A stretch of 59,340 bases of DNA from Clostridiales bacterium (GTDB lineage Bacteria > Bacillota > Clostridia > Christensenellales > Aristaeellaceae). Positions 57,766-59,340 of the stretch are shown here, in pieces. The translations under genes and the position numbers were made by a program. Within the stretch, counting starts at the first letter, position 1. The number at the start of each line of letters is the position of its first letter. The DNA lies in contig SFNY01000005.1 of the NCBI GenBank assembly GCA_004554085.1, positions 1-59,340 of the forward strand, written 5' to 3'. The notes beneath the pieces were generated by a model. It worked only from the letters and a program-made list of their open reading frames with translations, did no database searches and was not told the origin of the DNA.

Positions 57766-59022
57766 TTACGGTTCCGGCGTGTCGGTATCCGGCAAGGCAG
57801 CTGCATCCAGCAGGCGCTGCATGGCCGCTGCAGATTCCAAATCGCGCCGACGAATGGCATGCGCATAGACGCGCAGCGTGGTACTCGCATCCTCATGCCC
57901 GAGGCGGCTGGCCACGGCCACTGCATCGATGTTTGATGCGAAGAGCAGCGTAGCATGGGTATGCCGGAGGTCATGGAAGCGCACGCCGGTGAAGCCGTTG
58001 GCGTCGGCGAACTTGCGAAACCACTTCGAGGGCGTGTCATGGTGGACGGGCGTGCCATCCCAGGCGCAGATGATGCGGCCGCAGCCGCGCCAGCGGTCGC
58101 CGAGGAATGCAGCGGCCTCCTCATGGTACTTGCGCGTCTCCTCCAGGAGTGCCATCATTCCTGCCGGGAGATCCACCGTGCGGCGCCCGGCATCGGATTT
58201 CGGATCCCCGACGTAGTTTCCCTTGTCGGGCGTGTACTTCAGGGCGCGGTGAATGTCAATGGTGCACTCTTCCCAATCCACATCGGACAGCTCCAGCGCA
58301 CCGACCTCGCCCAGGCGCAGGCCGCATAGCAACGCCAGCAGCACAGCGCAGCGGAACGGCAGGGACTCTTCGCGGGAAAGGCAGCGCAGCAGCTGCACGG
58401 CCTGCCGGTCGTCGAGGAATTTGACCTGCTTTTTCTTCACCTTCGGACGGTCTACGCGATCAAGCGGATTCGCGGTGAGATACTGCCACTGCACGGCTTT
58501 ATTGAGCATGTAGTTGATGCAGTCATAGTAATGGCGCACGGTGCGATCGGACAGTTTCCTGGGCGCTGCAGCTTCCCGGTCGCGGTCGGACTTGCGCTTG
58601 CGCTGCTCCGGCTCCAGCGCAGTGGTGCGGGCAGCGTCCTCACGAATCTCATTTACAAAGTGCGTCAGCTGCATGGGCGTGAGCTTCTGCAGCGGAATGT
58701 CCCCCAGCGCGGGCAGGATGCGGCTGTCGAGAAAGAAGCGATAGGTTTTTGCTGTGGTGGCGCTGCAGGTCGGATTCACATGCTCCGTCATCCAGATTTC
58801 GGCGAAGTCGCGCACGGTGAGGCTGCGCTGCTGGACGGCCCGGCCTTCGGCGACCTCCAGCTGCAGCTGCGCAGCGGCCAGCTCCGCGCGGGCACGCTGC
58901 GCGGTCAGCGGCATGTGCGCCGGGAAGGATAGCGTTCTCCGGATCCACTTGCGGCCATCCGCCACCGAGGTGCGCACGCCGACGCGCCAGGTGTTCGGGC
59001 CACGCTGTTCAATTGATGCCAT
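57766..59022 (-). CDS. int: Tyrosine recombinase/integrase of an integrative element
   Basis: Site-specific integrase, 418 residues. An N-terminal arm-DNA-binding domain (GPNTWRVGVRTSVADGRKWIRRTLSF, three-stranded sheet type) is followed by a SAM-like core-binding domain (about 65-170) and the catalytic domain. Catalytic residues: Arg in ALLCGLRLGEVGALELSD, Lys in the following hairpin (KSDAGRRTVDL), HxxR in FHDLRHTHATLL, His in LGHEDASTTLRVYAHA with the nucleophile Tyr. Typical of Tn916/phage-type Firmicute integrases. It points towards tRNA-Pro. Weak ribosome site (GAGG), implying low expression. Confidence 0.95.
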   Translation of the reverse strand: MASIEQRGPNTWRVGVRTSVADGRKWIRRTLSFPAHMPLTAQRARAELAAAQLQLEVAEGRAVQQRSLTVRDFAEIWMTEHVNPTCSATTAKTYRFFLDSRILPALGDIPLQKLTPMQLTHFVNEIREDAARTTALEPEQRKRKSDRDREAAAPRKLSDRTVRHYYDCINYMLNKAVQWQYLTANPLDRVDRPKVKKKQVKFLDDRQAVQLLRCLSREESLPFRCAVLLALLCGLRLGEVGALELSDVDWEECTIDIHRALKYTPDKGNYVGDPKSDAGRRTVDLPAGMMALLEETRKYHEEAAAFLGDRWRGCGRIICAWDGTPVHHDTPSKWFRKFADANGFTGVRFHDLRHTHATLLFASNIDAVAVASRLGHEDASTTLRVYAHAIRRRDLESAAAMQRLLDAAALPDTDTPEP

Positions 59023-59023
59023 A

Positions 59024-59274
59024 CAGTATACCTCATAAACTCTCAGTGTCTGTTTTATCGGTGTTCATGTGTTAGAAAAATATCCCTACTTATTTTAATC
59101 GACCGAACTTTGCAGTGTTATTTGCAGGCAATACTGTGTAAGAATCTGTGTTATATAGCCCTGCAGACCGCATTTTGCGCAGTATTCTATACTGAAATGA
59201 TCGTTTGGCATCTCCAAACAATCACTTTGAAATGTTCGACAGCTATGCTATAATGAACTTGTCGCGCGGACAAG
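59024..59274. promoter_or_regulatory. Element control region with three inverted repeats
   Basis: Between the integrase and a divergent gene lie CAGTAT-TCT-ATACTG (59180-59194), GATCGTTTGG-N5-CCAAACAATC (59199-59223, 9 of 10 pairs) and CTTGTC-GCGCG-GACAAG (59258-59274, perfect). The last two flank the promoter TTGAAA (59227-59232)-16-TATAAT (59249-59254) of the plus-strand gene. The region is AT-rich. It resembles a repressor-controlled switch. Confidence 0.7.
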
Positions 59275-59312
59275 ATTACAGCGGGGCAGCTCCAGCGGAA
59301 GGAAGGATACCC

Positions 59313-59340
59313 ATGCCCAAATCATTGATGGAGAAGATCA
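59313..59340 (+). CDS. Start of the first divergent gene of the element (partial)
   Basis: ATG at 59313 after GGAAGGAAGG gives MPKSLMEKI before the window ends. Too short for a family call. Its place, divergent from the integrase and downstream of operator-like repeats, suggests a repressor or early regulator of the mobile element. Confidence 0.55.

Noticed and set aside
57621..57953. A plus-strand ORF with repeated LPNVDEA units
   Set aside because: It is the translation of the GTTACCC DNA repeats and runs antisense to the integrase; no ribosome site. The repeats are better explained as DNA sites.

Overview
The window is a chromosomal segment of a GC-rich, low-GC-lineage-type Gram-positive bacterium, most likely a member of class Clostridia (possibly a gut Christensenellales/Oscillospirales-like anaerobe). 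The clues are two T-box leaders, near-perfect sigma-A promoters (TTGACA/TATAAT) with strong GGAGG ribosome sites, a TPP riboswitch with ThiW/ThiM, an oxygen-sensitive class III ribonucleotide reductase with NrdR-type boxes, a WalRK/PhoPR-like two-component system, a DacF-type carboxypeptidase and a SpoIIQ-like M23 protein. The genus assignment is inference; no rRNA is present.

Layout. 0-5 kb: aspartate kinase, then a T-box controlled unit (small membrane protein plus valS). 5-11.5 kb: cell-wall and signalling genes (M23/LytM protein, D,D-carboxypeptidase, response regulator, histidine kinase, lipoprotein with three GerMN-like domains). 11.5-18 kb: an AsnB-like enzyme without the usual N-terminal cysteine, an MBL hydrolase, comEC-holA and a small secreted protein. 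18-23 kb: a SorE-like dehydrogenase and an envelope-stress-type operon xpaC-telA-lemA-TPM. 23-28 kb: xth, an inositol monophosphatase-like gene, T-box cysS, yebC, recX. 28-32.5 kb: deoxynucleotide metabolism (tandem-domain ThyX, NrdG, NrdD). 32.8-38.9 kb: one 2,034-residue secreted protein made of about 18 Ig-like (BIG2) modules ending in a caspase-like (clan CD) protease domain. 39-43.4 kb: TPP riboswitch-thiW-thiM, cardiolipin synthase, azoreductase-like protein. 43.4-50 kb: purine salvage and uptake (deoD, BMP binding protein, ABC ATPase, two permeases) and an orphan EutH-like permease.

50-56 kb is a zone of gene decay: a deleted Y-family polymerase with a YolD-like remnant, a degV interrupted by one in-frame TAG, a broken marR with a possible ABC-transporter stub, and an rlmD-like methyltransferase broken by a deletion/frameshift at its Fe-S region. 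Between these sit a phosphodiesterase, a TetR regulator with a perfect palindromic operator candidate, and a five-gene tRNA operon (Val-Asp-Phe-Gly-Cys). pfkA and a small conserved gene follow.

57.2 kb to the end: tRNA-Thr and tRNA-Pro, then a tyrosine integrase pointing back at tRNA-Pro, with 21-22 bp direct repeats that look like integrase arm sites, and a divergent control region holding three different inverted repeats. This is the left end of an integrative element that continues beyond the window. The most unusual items are the Ig-caspase giant protein, the split-motif tandem ThyX, the triple-GerMN lipoprotein beside a two-component system, and this mobile-element boundary.
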